From an uncultured Clostridia bacterium (GTDB lineage: Bacteria; Bacillota_A; Clostridia; TANB77; CAG-508), in assembly GCA_947628465.1 (NCBI GenBank), contig CANQZZ010000086.1, positions 1 to 6,156 of the forward strand: DNA of 6,156 nucleotides, written 5' to 3'. Below are positions 5,877-6,156 of the stretch, piece after piece. A program made the translations under genes and the position numbers. The stretch's first letter is position 1, and each line of letters starts with the position of its first letter. Below the pieces are notes generated by a model that ran no database searches, was not told where the DNA came from, and saw only the letters and a list, made by a program, of their open reading frames with translations.

Positions 5877-5915
5877 CTCTCCTTTGCAAAAGAGAGAAGG
5901 CGTTTAAGCCTTCTC
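5877..5915 (-). promoter_or_regulatory. Two mutually exclusive hairpins between tube and chaperone genes
   Basis: Hairpin 1: GAGAAGGC (5915-5908) and GCCTTCTC (5901-5894), 8 perfect pairs, with the long-frame tube gene stop TAA (5906-5904) in its 6-base loop and TCTTTT after it, so it is also a weak terminator candidate. Hairpin 2: CTCTCTTT (5896-5889) pairs with AAGGAGAG (5884-5877), including one G-U, and covers the SD of the chaperone gene. The two share bases 5894-5896 and cannot both form fully. Confidence 0.5.
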
Positions 5916-6011
5916 ATTTATATTTTCAGTTGTTTCTTTAACAACTTCTTTTACTGTGCTAACTTTTTTACGTGTCCTAGTTCTAGCACTTAAGATAGAA
6001 CTAGTCATCAC
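5904..6011 (-). CDS. C-terminal extension of the major tail protein in the +1 frame
   Basis: After the CCC codon at 6015-6013 the +1 frame reads V-M-T-S-S-I-L-S-A-R-T-R-T-R-K-K and ends at TAA (5906-5904) as N-E-K-A, adding about 35 residues. The extension is basic first, then acidic, rich in K, E and T. No SD precedes the GTG (6011) or ATG (6008) in this frame, so it is not likely to be an independent gene. It is either the frameshifted tail of the upstream protein or its true end after a one-base (C) insertion. Confidence 0.6.
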   Translation of the reverse strand: MMTSSILSARTRTRKKVSTVKEVVKETTENINEKA

Positions 6012-6015
6012 TGGG
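5977..6015 (-). other. Candidate +1 frameshift site: CCC-A plus stem-loop
   Basis: The upstream frame reads GGG TTT CCC AGT and meets TAG at 6003-6001. A proline tRNA that prefers CCA can move +1 from CCC to CCA, after which GTG is read. Eight bases after the CCC starts CTAGTTCTA (6004-5996), which pairs perfectly with TAGAACTAG (5985-5977) around a 10-base loop. GTGC in the loop could also pair with GCAC further downstream, forming a pseudoknot. Confidence 0.55.
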
Positions 6016-6156
6016 AAACCCTTTGCTTTCTTCAATAGCTGAACTTCTGTATATTGTTACTTTAGATTTTAACATATCGTCTATTGCTATTTCTGACATT
6101 CCCACATGACATGTTCCTTGGAAATACCAAGTAAGTGGTTTTCCTGGTTCTGTAGC
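6001..6156 (-). CDS. Probable major tail (tube) protein, C-terminal part (cut by window edge)
   Basis: Only the last 51 codons are in the window, open at the right edge. They read P-L-T-W-Y-F-Q-G-T-C-H-V-G-M-S-E-I-A-I-D-D-M-L-K-S, then V-T-I-Y-R-S-S-A-I-E-E-S-K-G-F-P-S-D-D and a TAG. The assignment as tube protein comes from position, directly upstream of the two tail chaperones, and from the β-strand-like composition; I do not recognise a diagnostic motif. The frame most likely continues in the +1 phase to 5904, giving short and long forms, as is known for tail proteins of some siphophages. Confidence 0.65.
   Translation of the reverse strand, partial: ATEPGKPLTWYFQGTCHVGMSEIAIDDMLKSKVTIYRSSAIEESKGFPSDD

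Overview
This is an AT-rich window of about 27-30 % G+C by eye. It holds part of the tail module of a siphovirus-type phage or prophage of a low-GC Gram-positive bacterium, most likely a Clostridia-like Firmicute. The evidence is the A+T-rich codon use, purine-rich Shine-Dalgarno (SD) sites, the standard code (TGA is a stop, TGG is Trp) and the gene order. Every gene I accept lies on the minus strand, so transcription runs from high to low coordinates. No integrase, tRNA, CRISPR array or insertion sequence is visible.

In transcription order the layout is as follows. The end of a probable major tail (tube) protein (6156-5904) comes first, with its reading frame broken near the end. Next are two tail assembly chaperone genes in different frames (G-like 5870-5421; T/Gp15-like ending at 5059). 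A small zinc-ribbon gene follows (4910-4623), with its own upstream AT-rich promoter region and its own downstream terminator, so it looks like a 'moron' cargo gene. Then come the tape measure gene (about 4539-1621), a 140-residue DUF6711-like tail protein (1616-1194), and a tail hub/tail-associated protein (from 1194, running off the left edge) that is split into two frames near 720-750. The chaperones would fold and deliver the tape measure, which sets tail length. The tube protein polymerises around it, and the DUF6711-like and hub proteins cap the distal end.

The most interesting theme is decoding. Four tail genes in this short stretch do not read in the ordinary way. The tube gene needs a +1 shift at a CCC-A codon that has a perfect 9-bp stem 8 nt downstream. 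The hub gene needs a +1 shift near a T6 run that has a 7-bp stem 7 nt downstream. The chaperone pair is linked by a -1 frame that opens right at a T TTT TTT heptamer. The tape measure has its SD correctly placed only for an AUA codon. These could be programmed recoding events, point mutations in a decaying prophage, or assembly errors. The sequence alone does not settle which. A second theme is a cluster of TGTCGAA motifs, identical to the Spo0A box consensus, around the promoter of the zinc-ribbon gene.
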